A DNA stretch of 64,000 nucleotides, from assembly GCA_965205045.1 (NCBI GenBank), contig OZ242031.1, positions 5,766,001-5,830,000 of the forward strand, written 5' to 3'. Made by a program: the position numbers and the translations under genes. Origin of the DNA: UBA6522 sp965205045. GTDB taxonomy: Bacteria; Pseudomonadota; Gammaproteobacteria; Steroidobacterales; Rariloculaceae. A model generated the notes under the pieces. It was given only the letters and a program-made list of their open reading frames with translations. It ran no database searches and was not told the origin of the DNA. This document shows, piece by piece, positions 1 through 9,344 of the stretch. Each line of letters starts with the position of its first letter. The stretch's first letter is position 1.

Positions 1-2
1 AA

Positions 3-1298
3 ATGCTGCTTTCGGTCCCCATCCTGATCGGTGCCCTTGTTGCCGGTGCGTCCGGAATCCCCGCCACGATCGAAGCGCGCGAACTGAGCGACGCAACCCT
101 GGAGCTGATGAGAAAGCAGATTCGCCGGGACAAGTTCGACCATGTCCTGCCCCGGGCCATGCGCGACAACGGCGTGGACATGTGGATTCACGTGATCCGG
201 GACCGGAATCCCGACGGGATGGCAACGGAACTCGGCGGGCAGTCCGGGGCATTTGTCTTCACCGACCGGGGCGGCGACCGAATCGAGCGGGCCATCCTGG
301 GCTACACGGACGAGGCGCTGTGGGGGGACGATACCTACGACATCCTGGAGCCGGGCGAAGAAGCCTTTGAAGGGGACCCGGGTTGGCCTGGGGTGATCGG
401 CGAGTTTGTGGCGGCCCGGGACCCCGGGCGAATCGCCGTCAACTTCTCCGGGATCAACGCCCTGGCCGACGGCATCTCGCACACCGATTACGGAATCCTG
501 GTCGATGCGCTCGGTGAGGCGTACGCCGGCCGGATCGTCTCGGCGGAGCATGTGATCGGCGACTTCCTGGCGGGCATCGTGGTCGGCCAGATCGCGCTGG
601 CCGGTTACTTTGGCCTGATCACCACGGAAGTGATTGACGAGGAGTTCGCCAAGATCGAGGTGGGGGTGACGACGCTGGCCGAGATCGACGGCAACGTCTT
701 CGTCAGGGACCCGGACGGCAACGAAAACAACAGCAACGATTACGCCGTTCAGCCCGGCGACATCGTCACGATTCTCAACGGAACCGGCGAGGGCCTGTTC
801 GTTGCGGACCTGGGCGGCAACGGCTACGTGCTGCAGGAAGGCGAAACCGAATTGCCGCCACGGGTGCAGAAAATCTGGAGCGAGGCGATGGATGTCCGGG
901 AGATTCTCCGGGCCAATATCCGCATCGGCCCGACCGCGGGCGAAACGCTCCAGCTGCTGAGCGAAAAGCTGGAGGAGGCCGGCTACCTTTACATCGACAG
1001 CGATCAATACGATCCGAGCCTCGACCCCACCAGGACCCAGGTGCACCTGGACCTGCACGCCCAGGGACGGCGGGACATGGACGCACCCAGAATCTCGCCC
1101 CTTGGCGACGACTGGCAACGGGACATGCGTTTGCCACTGTTTCACAGTTTGACCCTGGAGTACATGGTGCACATGCCCGTGCCGGAGTGGGGACCGGGGA
1201 AACACCTCTATATCGCCTTCCACGACGGTGCGATCGTCACGCCCCGCGGCATCGAATTCCCCTATCCGCCGGATCAGGGCATGCGCATCATCCGGTAG
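3..1298 (+). CDS. Secreted M24-fold (creatinase/Xaa-Pro peptidase-like) protein, copy 1
   Basis: The 431-aa reading frame begins with a hydrophobic leader (residues 1-25), so export is likely. The ATG lies at base 3; a longer start outside the window cannot be excluded. Residues 41-66 hold the family signature RRDKFDHVLP followed by MRDNGVDMWIHV, the creatinase N-terminal domain. The C-terminal half resembles a pita-bread M24 domain (QVHLDLHAQG, LTLEYMVHM, HDGAIVTPRGIEF). Compared by eye with PepP-type enzymes, the Asp of the 'DITRT' motif is replaced by the segment GYVLQEGETE, and the final Glu ligand corresponds to a His-Asp. Metal-dependent peptidase activity is therefore doubtful. Five more copies lie in this window. 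The gene is followed after about 20 bp by a decayed symporter tail. Confidence 0.8.
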   Translation: MLLSVPILIGALVAGASGIPATIEARELSDATLELMRKQIRRDKFDHVLPRAMRDNGVDMWIHVIRDRNPDGMATELGGQSGAFVFTDRGGDRIERAILGYTDEALWGDDTYDILEPGEEAFEGDPGWPGVIGEFVAARDPGRIAVNFSGINALADGISHTDYGILVDALGEAYAGRIVSAEHVIGDFLAGIVVGQIALAGYFGLITTEVIDEEFAKIEVGVTTLAEIDGNVFVRDPDGNENNSNDYAVQPGDIVTILNGTGEGLFVADLGGNGYVLQEGETELPPRVQKIWSEAMDVREILRANIRIGPTAGETLQLLSEKLEEAGYLYIDSDQYDPSLDPTRTQVHLDLHAQGRRDMDAPRISPLGDDWQRDMRLPLFHSLTLEYMVHMPVPEWGPGKHLYIAFHDGAIVTPRGIEFPYPPDQGMRIIR

Positions 1299-1318
1299 CG
1301 CAGACGAACGCGCGCGGT

Positions 1319-2053
1319 CAGGCGGCGGTGATGAGTTCCTGCGATGCCTTCATGGTCTGCTCGGCCGCCCTGTTCACCGAGAACATCTACCGTCCCCTGA
1401 TCCGCCCCGACCGAACCGAACGGCACTACGTGCTGGTGGGCCGGCTGACGTCCATCGCCGTGGTGGCGGGTGGCATTCTGCTCGCGTTCGAATTGCCAAG
1501 CGTGGTGGACGGGCTGGAACTGGTCTGGATCGTGCAGGCCATGATGGGTGTGTCCATGTGGTTCAGCTTCTTCTGGCGCCGGGCCACCGCGGCCGCCGCC
1601 TGGGCCTCGACGCTCGCGGGATTTGCGACCTGGTTTGCCACCAGCACGGTTCAGGTCGCCGGCGTCACGCTCTGGGATTTCAACGGCCGCTTCGGACACC
1701 TGTTGCCGGAAAACATGATGCTCGACGGCGTTCTTTCGCTGCCCTGGCAGATGCTGATCTACCTGTCGGTCGCCGCGGCGGTGATGGTAGTCGTCAGCCT
1801 TTTCACCACGCCTCCATCGGACGAAAAGCTGGACAGCATCTACGCCACCCTGCGCACGCCGGTGGCAACGGACGAACCCGAGGTCGCGCCGCTGACGCTT
1901 CCGGAGGGCGTCGAGCCCGCGCCGCGGAATCCGCTAATCGACCTGCCCGGTCTTGAGATCATGAAGCCCTCGGTTTCGAGCGTCGTCGGGTTCATCGTCT
2001 GTTCGGGCCTGGTGGCCGGGCTGATCTGGTTCTTTGCCTGGATTATCGCCTGA
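1319..2053 (+). pseudogene. C-terminal remnant of an SSS-family sodium:solute symporter
   Basis: From the codons AAVMSSCDAF onward, this frame matches the last 244 or so residues of the intact symporter at 46220-47911, including WIVQAMMGV, SFFWRRAT and SLPWQM, and ends with the same hydrophobic tail. The first two thirds of the transporter are absent: similarity stops abruptly near base 1319, and upstream the frame runs through the 3' end of the M24-like gene. An internal ATG at 1331 could start a roughly 240-aa product, but it would lack most transmembrane helices. I read it as a deletion remnant. The TonB receptor downstream has its own promoter-like sequence. Confidence 0.8.
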
Positions 2054-2110
2054 TTGCACACAGGCTGGGTTCCGACCGAATGTTGCGCTGCCTGCCTGTT
2101 TACCGTACAA

Positions 2111-2127
2111 AGAATAAAATATACAAT
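2111..2127 (+). promoter_or_regulatory. Promoter/operator-like AT-rich 17-mer upstream of TonB receptor
   Basis: The sequence agaataaaatatacaat is an AT-rich island in GC-rich DNA, about 85-100 bp upstream of the receptor start. The identical 17-mer recurs at 43005-43021 upstream of the SDR gene. It contains a -10-like TATACAAT and half of the GTATAC motif seen upstream of other catabolic genes. Promoter or regulator binding is an inference. Confidence 0.5.
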
Positions 2128-2210
2128 CTTAAAGGCAAAGACGGGCAGTTGGAAACACGCAACAAGCCGATGTGACACTCGCCCAGCCCAAATTTGTACG
2201 GAGGAGAACA

Positions 2211-4583
2211 ATGGCCGGGACCTTACACTTCATACGAACTTTTGCAGCACTTCCATTGGTGATCGTCGTTGTTTCGGGCGCTTCGCAATCGGCGTGGGCA
2301 CAGGACGACGATGCTGCGGACGCGATGCTCGAGGAAATCATCGTCACCGCAACGAGGCGGGAGATGTCCCTGCAGGATGTTCCAATGGCGATCTCCGCCG
2401 TTGGCCAGGACCAGATCGAGCAATTGGGCATCACCAACATGGAGAACTACTTCCGCTCCATTCCCTCCCTCAGCCTGATCGATGGCGGCGGGTATCAGAA
2501 GCACATGGTCATTCGCGGCGTTGCCGTCGACTCCGGCCCGGAAACCAAGGCAGCCACAGGTGTCTATGTCGACGAAACGCTGGTATCAGCCAACTTTTCC
2601 AACCTCGACCCGCGTATCTTCGACATGCAACGCGTCGAGGTGCTCAGAGGGCCCCAAGGTACCCTTTATGGTGGTGGGTCCATCTCGGGTTCCGTCCGTT
2701 ACATCACCAACAAGCCGAACGCCAACGAGTTTGAGACCAATGTCGCCGTCGACCTGAGCCAGACGAGCGACGCCGGCTCCAACCACGCCCTCGATGCGAT
2801 GGTCAACATTCCTCTCTCCGAAGACACCCTGGGCCTGCGGGTAGTCGGCTTCTCCACCGAGAATGCCGGAATCTACATAAATCCGATATTCGGCCTCGAC
2901 AACCAGTCGGCATGGGAACAGAGCGGCGGGCGGGTATCCCTTATGTGGACCCCGACCGACAACTTCTCGCTGACCGCCATGTACATGAAGGACGACCTGA
3001 TCCAGGACGGACAGGCACGGGCCACGACCGAGCGCTGGCGGGACCGTGTGTCGGATAACATGGCGCCCGAGGAATTATCCGCCCAGTCCGAGGTGCTCTC
3101 ATTGACCGCCAATGCGGATCTCGGATGGGCGACCCTCACTTCCGTCACCTCTCAGTTGGATATCTTTTCGGTCTACCAGCAAGACAGGACCTTTACGCTT
3201 GGTCCGGACGCAGACGATATATCCGAGTGGGAACCCCTGAGGCTGGTTACCTATGGCGGTCGCGATGACAGTTCGTTCACCGAGGAAATTCGCCTCGTGT
3301 CCGCTCCCGATGCCTTTGGGCGTTTCGACTGGATTGCCGGGTTGTACTATGCGGACCGTACTGACTGGGAGGAGTTCAGGGACTGCTTCGCGATTGACGA
3401 CGACGGGACCGCCTCCCTGGACGTCAATTACGTGGATGGGGGCGACCGGTTCGTCGACGGGGACCCTGGACAAGAATGGCTCGCGCCATTCCCGCCGAAT
3501 CACATCGACCTGTTCGGCGATCAGGGCAATATCGCCGCCGGTACCTATCCCGAGTGCTTTTATCGGGAAATCGAAAGCAACTACAAGGGCGAACTGGCGC
3601 TATATGGCGAGTTGAACTACCGTTTCACCGATACGTTGACGGGAACGATCGGCTATCGCAGAACCGACGACACGAAATCGTACGACATCATGGCACAGGT
3701 TGCGATTCTTTTTGACGGGGATACCGCATTCACTTTCGCCGACGAGGGACCCGAGTACAAGGACGTTCACAACAACTTCATGGGCAATCTCTCCCTGCTG
3801 GTCAACGACAACGTCACCCTCTACGCCCGTGCGGCGGAAGGATTTCGTCTCGCCACCGGCTCGCTGGCCGTTAATCTCGAGCCGGGGTGCAGCAGGTTGG
3901 CCGTGGACCTGCTCGGCAGCCTGCCCGGCCCTGTGAACTCCGACAGCATGTGGTCCTATGAAGCCGGCGCCAAGATGTTATCCGCCGATGGCCGGTTGGC
4001 GGTCAATGCAGGGTTCTACCGAAACGTATGGACTGACATTCAGGTCGGCGTCATCATCAGCGGCGAGGGTTGTGGATGGGCGCAGTTTTTCCAGAACATC
4101 GCGTCTGCAACCGGCAACGGGCTCGAGATCGACATGACCTACGCTGCAAGCGACCAGCTCGAGTTTGGCTTTTCCGGGTCCTATCTGGACTTTGCGCTGG
4201 ATGACGATCAGCCCACCCTTGATGCCCTGCGGGGCGATCGTTTGCCGGCCCATCCCGACCTCACCCTGCATGGTTACGCCCTGTACGATTTCCCGGTCAG
4301 CGCAGGCTGGAATGGGTTCGTCCGTGGGGAGGTTTCGTACACTGGGGAAATTGTGGCCAATTTTATCGCCGATCCGACAATCTCCAGACCGCCGACCGGA
4401 GAATACACGCTGGCCCATGTCCGGGGCGGCATCGCCAATGGCCAGTGGGAAATCGGACTCTACGTCAACAACCTCTTTGACACGGAGGGTCATTCGTATC
4501 GCTTTGAGGACTGGACCGGGCGTGTCGAGACGTTCGTGCTTCGACCGCGAACGATCGGTGTGAATTTCCGGACAAGGATGTAA
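2211..4583 (+). CDS. TonB-dependent outer-membrane receptor, copy 1
   Basis: A 790-aa TonB-dependent receptor. I chose the ATG at 2211 because GGAGGAGA lies just upstream and a signal peptide ending ...SQSAWAQ follows directly. The frame stays open to 2172, but that extension has no leader character. After the signal comes a TonB-box-like stretch (EEIIVTATRR) and the plug domain (DVPMAISAVG, RIFDMQRVEVLRGPQGTLYG, GSVRYITNKP), then alternating aromatic/polar beta-strands of the 22-strand barrel up to the C-terminus. Such receptors import siderophores, cobalamin, glycans or peptides; the substrate cannot be told from sequence. Three M24-like genes follow on the same strand, which suggests a shared uptake-and-processing role. 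Confidence 0.93.
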   Translation: MAGTLHFIRTFAALPLVIVVVSGASQSAWAQDDDAADAMLEEIIVTATRREMSLQDVPMAISAVGQDQIEQLGITNMENYFRSIPSLSLIDGGGYQKHMVIRGVAVDSGPETKAATGVYVDETLVSANFSNLDPRIFDMQRVEVLRGPQGTLYGGGSISGSVRYITNKPNANEFETNVAVDLSQTSDAGSNHALDAMVNIPLSEDTLGLRVVGFSTENAGIYINPIFGLDNQSAWEQSGGRVSLMWTPTDNFSLTAMYMKDDLIQDGQARATTERWRDRVSDNMAPEELSAQSEVLSLTANADLGWATLTSVTSQLDIFSVYQQDRTFTLGPDADDISEWEPLRLVTYGGRDDSSFTEEIRLVSAPDAFGRFDWIAGLYYADRTDWEEFRDCFAIDDDGTASLDVNYVDGGDRFVDGDPGQEWLAPFPPNHIDLFGDQGNIAAGTYPECFYREIESNYKGELALYGELNYRFTDTLTGTIGYRRTDDTKSYDIMAQVAILFDGDTAFTFADEGPEYKDVHNNFMGNLSLLVNDNVTLYARAAEGFRLATGSLAVNLEPGCSRLAVDLLGSLPGPVNSDSMWSYEAGAKMLSADGRLAVNAGFYRNVWTDIQVGVIISGEGCGWAQFFQNIASATGNGLEIDMTYAASDQLEFGFSGSYLDFALDDDQPTLDALRGDRLPAHPDLTLHGYALYDFPVSAGWNGFVRGEVSYTGEIVANFIADPTISRPPTGEYTLAHVRGGIANGQWEIGLYVNNLFDTEGHSYRFEDWTGRVETFVLRPRTIGVNFRTRM

Positions 4584-4773
4584 CCGTTGATCGCAGGTCT
4601 AGCCGTCTCGGGACGCGGCGGCTCTGCCTTCCGCCCCGATTCAGCTATTGGGGGACCCGGGCCTGCGTTGGCCGGCGCCGCCTCGTTGACTAGTTTGGCA
4701 GTTCCACCGTCCAGGGGCCACGATCGGATACTGGTGATCCGGTAGCAGCAGGAGCGGGACCGAGGACCGACGG

Positions 4774-6222
4774 ATGATAATCGAACGGAACGGAGCTGAA
4801 TTGCTGAAAGGCGCCAGGCGCGCCCTCGCCGCGACGTCGTTCGTCGTCGTTCTTGCCCACCAGCCATCCGCATCCGCCCAGGACCGCTACACGGATGTCA
4901 TGCACGGCATCAGCGACGCCAACTACGGCATCTTCGACGATTACAACCCCTACGCTACGGAGGAGATGCTGAACCATGTGCGGCGGGAGCGTTTCGACCT
5001 GATCCTGCCCCGCGTGATGCGGGACCACGGGGTCGACATGTGGATCCACGTCATTCGCCCGTGGTCCTGGGGCGGAACGGACCCGATGCGGTTCGAGTTC
5101 GGTACCAAGTCGGCGGTTCTTGTCTTTACCGACAACGGCGGGGACCGGATCGAGCGAGTAGTCTTTGAAGGCGAAGTCGAGGACCCGACCGTCTACGATC
5201 TGGTCCTCGGCGAGAACCCCTTCATCAGCCAGGAAAACTACGAGTTCATGGATCTCTTTCTCGAGCAGCCCGACCTGGTGCTCGAGTCGGATCTTGACCT
5301 GCGATTCGCGGGTCTCGGCGAGTTTGTCGCCGACAGGAATCCCCTGCTAATCGCGGTGAACTACGGCGAGACGCTGTCGCTGCCGGAGGGCTCCGAGACG
5401 TTCACCATGGCGATGACGGACGGCATTTCGTACACCGACCACGTCCAGCTTACGGAAGTACTTGGCGAACGCTACGCGAGCCGAATGGTCTCCGCCGAGT
5501 CGGTGATCCTTGACTACCTGTCAAGAAGGGTCGTGAGCGAGTTGATTCTCTACGCCACGTCCGGTGCGCTGCGCGGCAGCGGACCCGACTTCGCAGCCGT
5601 CGTGCCGGGCGTCACCACGCTCGACGATATCGGCGCGTCGGACGCGATCGACAAGGACGGCAACTGGCGGCGCGACGGAAGCTACGTCATCCAGCGCGGC
5701 GATCTCCTGAATGACAGGCCGTACATGGCCTACGTGCTGCAAAACGGAGAGACCGGGCTTCCCGCGCACATGAGGCGCTACAACGAGGAAAACCGCAGGA
5801 TCAAGGAGATTCTGCGGGAATACATCCGGGTCGGTCAGACCGGCGGGGAGGCGCTGGCACTCGTGGCCGGGGCACTGGAAGAAGCCGGCTTCATCTATAC
5901 CGACTACCAGGAACACAACAAGTACGTCGACGAACCGCACAAGACCCAGGTGCACCTCGACATGCACGCCGAAGGCAAGGGGATTCTCGCGCCGAGGATT
6001 TCTCCCATGGGCCCGAAATGGCACTGGAACATCGTTATGCCTCTCTTCCACACGTTCGCCGTCGAATACATGTTCTATGTCCCGGTGCCGGAATGGAATC
6101 GTGGAAACAATTTCACGGGGCAATACATTTACGGATTCTTCCATGACGGCGGCGTGCTCACGGGCCGCGGCATGGAGGTTCCCTATCCCGACCGGTCCAA
6201 TGAAATCCAGGTGATCCAATGA
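4774..6222 (+). CDS. Secreted M24-fold protein, copy 2
   Basis: 482 aa with an N-terminal leader of about 36 residues ending SASAQ. GAGGA about 9 bases upstream supports the ATG at 4774. The family signature (RRERFDLILP, MRDHGVDMWIHVIR, FTDNGGDRIERV) is followed by the central ISYTDHVQL / SRMVSAESVI region and the C-terminal M24-like part (KTQVHLDMHAEGKG, VEYMFYVPVPEW, FHDGGVLTGRGMEVPYP). The canonical DITRT Asp ligand is replaced by AYVLQNGETG. Its stop overlaps the first ATG of the next paralogue by 4 bases (ATGA), so copies 2 and 3 are probably translated together. The 190 bp between the TonB gene and this start holds nothing else that I recognise. Confidence 0.82.
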   Translation: MIIERNGAELLKGARRALAATSFVVVLAHQPSASAQDRYTDVMHGISDANYGIFDDYNPYATEEMLNHVRRERFDLILPRVMRDHGVDMWIHVIRPWSWGGTDPMRFEFGTKSAVLVFTDNGGDRIERVVFEGEVEDPTVYDLVLGENPFISQENYEFMDLFLEQPDLVLESDLDLRFAGLGEFVADRNPLLIAVNYGETLSLPEGSETFTMAMTDGISYTDHVQLTEVLGERYASRMVSAESVILDYLSRRVVSELILYATSGALRGSGPDFAAVVPGVTTLDDIGASDAIDKDGNWRRDGSYVIQRGDLLNDRPYMAYVLQNGETGLPAHMRRYNEENRRIKEILREYIRVGQTGGEALALVAGALEEAGFIYTDYQEHNKYVDEPHKTQVHLDMHAEGKGILAPRISPMGPKWHWNIVMPLFHTFAVEYMFYVPVPEWNRGNNFTGQYIYGFFHDGGVLTGRGMEVPYPDRSNEIQVIQ

Positions 6223-7544
6223 AGTTGCCATACCGAATCGGATTCCAATGCGAGTCGACGACGACGCTGCGGCTCGTTGTGTCAGGCACCGCTGGTGCTG
6301 GCCAACGCTGCAGGCGCTGGATGTCTCTGCGGCTCATGGTGCTCTGTCTCGCCATTTGCTCCGGGAGTCTTTCCGCCCAGTATCGTGCGCCGGATGCCGC
6401 GCCGGACCTGATGAGGTTGATCCGGAGCGAGAAGCTCAACTCCGTCCTGCCCCATGTCATGCGGGACAACGAAGTCGATATGTGGATTCACGCGATGGGG
6501 CCGGACGATCCCCTCGGCTTCGAGTTCGGGACGGAGTCCGGCTTCGTTATCTTCACCGATCCGGGCGAAGGACGGATCGAGCGTGCGGCCTTTGGGGGCC
6601 GCCGCGATCCGGAATTGTTCGACACGATGGCCGGGGTGGATGAGATCGCGGCCTTCGTCGCGGAACGCAATCCCGTCCGGATCGCCCTGAACTACTCCGA
6701 CATAGCCGAACTCCACACGATCACAAATCCCCAATTTACCCTCATTGCCGAGGCCCTCAATGAGGAAATGGGTGATCGAATCGTATCGGCGGACCGCCTC
6801 ATCGCCGATTTCCTGGCGGGCCGCGCGATGGCCGAGATTGCCCTTTACGGGCGGCTGCTCATGGACAACACCGCGATCATCGAGGACCAGTTCGCCAGCA
6901 TCATGCCCGGAGAGACGGCTCTCAGCGATCTTGCGGGTGATGCCTACGTGCGGAATCCCGACGGCAACGAGGAGCATGACAGCGACTACGTAATCCAGCG
7001 CGGAGACCTGGTGGGCATCTTCCACGGCGCCGAGATGATGGACTTCACTCAGCACAATGGCTTCTACGGTTACGTGCTGCGCGACGGCGAGACGGAATTG
7101 CCGCAGGAAATACTCAGGCTCTGGGACCAGGCGATGGAGCTTCGGGACATTTTCCGGCGCAACATTGCGGCCGGGCTGACCGGGGAGGAGAACCTCGATG
7201 CCGTCGTCGCGAGGATCGAGGAATCCGGTTTCCTGCACATCCAGGAAAACAGCTACGATGCGACGGCGGATTCCGATGCGACCCAGGTCTACATCGACTT
7301 CCACGCCCAGGGGCGCTTCGTATCCGAAGAGCACGCGCCGCGAATCTCGGCAACCGGCTGGGGACGGGGGCTGACGATTCCGCTGTACCACACCTTCGCG
7401 CTCTCCTACGCGATCCACATGCCCGTTCCAGCCTGGGGTGAGGGCGAGCGCCTCTACCTCGCCATGCACGATGGCGCGACGGTCACCGAGCGGGGGGTGG
7501 AATTCCCCGCGCCGCTGCAGCAGCAAATCAGGGCGATTCGGTAG
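6219..7544 (+). CDS. Secreted M24-fold protein, copy 3
   Basis: 441 aa from the ATG at 6219, which overlaps the previous stop. A start at 6321 (MSLRLMVLCLAICSG) would place the signal peptide right at the N-terminus and may be the true one. Signature segments are RSEKLNSVLP, MRDNEVDMWIHAM and FGTESGFVIFTDPGEGRIERA. The C-terminal part has TQVYIDFHAQG, HTFALSYAIHMPVPAWG and MHDGATVTERGVEF. Here even the Glu that other copies keep in the LEYMV segment is Ser, so this is the most divergent copy at the putative active site. It sits in tandem with copies 2 and 4, consistent with local duplication. Confidence 0.8.
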   Translation: MKLPYRIGFQCESTTTLRLVVSGTAGAGQRCRRWMSLRLMVLCLAICSGSLSAQYRAPDAAPDLMRLIRSEKLNSVLPHVMRDNEVDMWIHAMGPDDPLGFEFGTESGFVIFTDPGEGRIERAAFGGRRDPELFDTMAGVDEIAAFVAERNPVRIALNYSDIAELHTITNPQFTLIAEALNEEMGDRIVSADRLIADFLAGRAMAEIALYGRLLMDNTAIIEDQFASIMPGETALSDLAGDAYVRNPDGNEEHDSDYVIQRGDLVGIFHGAEMMDFTQHNGFYGYVLRDGETELPQEILRLWDQAMELRDIFRRNIAAGLTGEENLDAVVARIEESGFLHIQENSYDATADSDATQVYIDFHAQGRFVSEEHAPRISATGWGRGLTIPLYHTFALSYAIHMPVPAWGEGERLYLAMHDGATVTERGVEFPAPLQQQIRAIR

Positions 7545-9152
7545 ATGACAACCGGCGCGACAACCGGATTCCGGCGTACCGGGCGCCTGGGCCCGCGCGC
7601 CAAGCGTCTGACCCCACTATCCAGGTGTCTTGTTTCGAGCCCCATGCGTCCAATCCCGCTCGCCAGGTGCCTTGTTTCGGGCGCCAGGCGTTCAATCTGC
7701 CTCACCGTGCTCCTGCTCTGCTTCGGCGCATCCGCCTCCGCCCAGTATCCTGAAGCGATGCCGGGCATCAGCGACGCCTACTACAGCGCGTTTGACTCCG
7801 ATAACCCGTACGGGACGGCGAAGATGCTGGATCACATCCGCCGCGAGAAATTCAACCTGGTGCTGCCGCAGGTCATGCGGGACCACGGCGTCGACATGTG
7901 GATCCACGTGATCCGGCCCTGGACCTGGAGCGGGACCGAGCAGCGGCAACTGGAGGGCCTCGACCTCAACTACAGCAGCATCGACAGCGCCGACCCGCTG
8001 CGCTACGAGTTCGGGACCAACGCCGCGGTGCTGGTCTTCACCGACCGCGGCGGCGGCCGGATCGAACGGGCGGTCTTCGAGGGCGAAGTCGAGGACGTGA
8101 GCGTCTACGACATCGTCCGGCCCCAGTCGCCCTTCGTAAACCAGGAAAACTACGAGATCATGGACTACGTGAGGGCCAATCCGGACCGTGTGCCCGACAC
8201 GGAAATCGGCTATCGCTTCATGGGTCTGGGCGAGTTCGTGGCGGAGCGCGATCCCCAACGCATCGCACTGAACTATGCGGAGGAATTATCGCTGGCGGAG
8301 GGTTCGGAGACGTTCACCCTGTCGCTCACCGACGGGATCTCCTACGCCGACCACCTGCAGTTGTCCAGGGAACTCGGACCGGAGTATGCCAGCCGCCTGG
8401 TCTCCGCCGAGTACATGATCCTGGACTATCTCAACAACAGCGTCATGGCGGAAATCGTGGTGTACGGCGGCTCGGGGCGGCCCCGCGAGATACGGGACCT
8501 CGGCCCGATCGTTCCCGGGGAAACGACGTTGAGCGACGTGGACGCCGGCTGGTTCGTCACCCGGGAGGCCGACCACGTCGAAGAGGAGATGATGGACTTC
8601 CCGCTGCAGTTGGGGGATGCGTTTCAGATCGGACAGATTCCCTACTACCTGCTCCGGGAGGGCGAAACCGAGCCTCCGCCCGAATACCGGCGGAGCTGGG
8701 ATCATGTGGTTCGCGTTCGGGAGATCCTGGCGGAAAACATCAAGCCCGGACAGACGGGCAGGGAAGCGCTCGAGATCGTCATTCGGGCGCTGGAAGACGC
8801 AGGCTACGCCTACATAGATCGGGATCTGTTCGATCCCACCCTGGACCCGGCCAGGACCCAGGTCCACTTGGACCTGCACGCCATAGGGAAGGGCATCCTC
8901 GCGCCGCGCGTATCTCCGATGGGATCCCGGTGGCACTCCGACACGACGATCCCGATGCATCAGACGCTGGGCATCGAGTACATGGTCCATTCACCGGTTC
9001 CCGAATTCGGGGAAGGCCGGCACTTCTACTACTGCAGCCTCCACGAGAAAGGCGTCGTCACCGAGCGCGGCGTGGAGTTTGCCGCGCCTCCGGTCTCGGG
9101 GATCCACAGCGTTCCGCCTTCATTCGCAGCCGGTCCTGCCGATATCGAATGA
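7545..9152 (+). CDS. Secreted M24-fold protein, copy 4
   Basis: 535 aa from an ATG that immediately follows the stop of copy 3. Start at 7644 (MRPIPLARCL) is possible and gives a more normal leader, ending SASAQ. The first ~45 residues are Arg/Leu-rich and contain an in-frame 14-codon tandem duplication (RCLVS...), so the long N-terminus may be spurious. The body carries RREKFNLVLP, MRDHGVDMWIHVIRPW, NYAEELSLAEGSETF, ISYADHLQL and a C-terminal QVHLDLHAIGKG / GIEYMVHSPVPEFG / CSLHEKGVVTERGVEF. It most resembles copy 2 (shared PW insertion and the NQENYE segment), so these two probably arose from each other. Confidence 0.8.
   Translation: MTTGATTGFRRTGRLGPRAKRLTPLSRCLVSSPMRPIPLARCLVSGARRSICLTVLLLCFGASASAQYPEAMPGISDAYYSAFDSDNPYGTAKMLDHIRREKFNLVLPQVMRDHGVDMWIHVIRPWTWSGTEQRQLEGLDLNYSSIDSADPLRYEFGTNAAVLVFTDRGGGRIERAVFEGEVEDVSVYDIVRPQSPFVNQENYEIMDYVRANPDRVPDTEIGYRFMGLGEFVAERDPQRIALNYAEELSLAEGSETFTLSLTDGISYADHLQLSRELGPEYASRLVSAEYMILDYLNNSVMAEIVVYGGSGRPREIRDLGPIVPGETTLSDVDAGWFVTREADHVEEEMMDFPLQLGDAFQIGQIPYYLLREGETEPPPEYRRSWDHVVRVREILAENIKPGQTGREALEIVIRALEDAGYAYIDRDLFDPTLDPARTQVHLDLHAIGKGILAPRVSPMGSRWHSDTTIPMHQTLGIEYMVHSPVPEFGEGRHFYYCSLHEKGVVTERGVEFAAPPVSGIHSVPPSFAAGPADIE
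7621..7703 (+). repeat. In-frame 42-bp tandem duplication in the leader of M24 copy 4
   Basis: Two imperfect 42-bp units begin with ccaggtg at 7621 and 7663 and each contain cttgtttcg. They encode RCLVSSPMRPIPLA and RCLVSGARRSICL. The period is exactly 14 codons, so the frame is kept. Confidence 0.6.
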
Positions 9153-9195
9153 CGGCATCCATCGCGTGTATTCGGGACGATCCCGGACGAGCGCG

Positions 9196-9258
9196 TCAAT
9201 CTCCGCCGGGGATCACCGGCAGAATCAGGTGCGAGGCGTAATCGGTGGAGTGATGCCA
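9196..9258 (-). pseudogene. 3'-end remnant of a second CocE/NonD-family hydrolase gene
   Basis: On the minus strand these bases encode HHSTDYASHLILPVIPGGD and a stop. This is nearly identical to the last 19 residues of the full CocE-like hydrolase at 22357 (HHSAEYPSHLILPVIPDRD). The two DNA stretches agree at roughly five of six positions over about 62 bp, so this is the tail of a diverged paralogue rather than a recent copy. Similarity ends near 9258. The rest of 9153-9344 holds nothing else that I can identify. Confidence 0.65.
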
Positions 9259-9344
9259 GCCTCCGAAGCATCTGCGCCACGAGGCTTTCGTCGAGAGGCC
9301 GTCATGATGTCGCTCGCTTCTCGACGCTCCCTTTGTTTGCGGAC

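Noticed and set aside
6282..7526. 414-aa minus-strand open frame opposite M24 copy 3
   Set aside because: Shadow of the coding strand; composition typical of reverse translation of Asp/Glu-rich genes and no recognisable motif.
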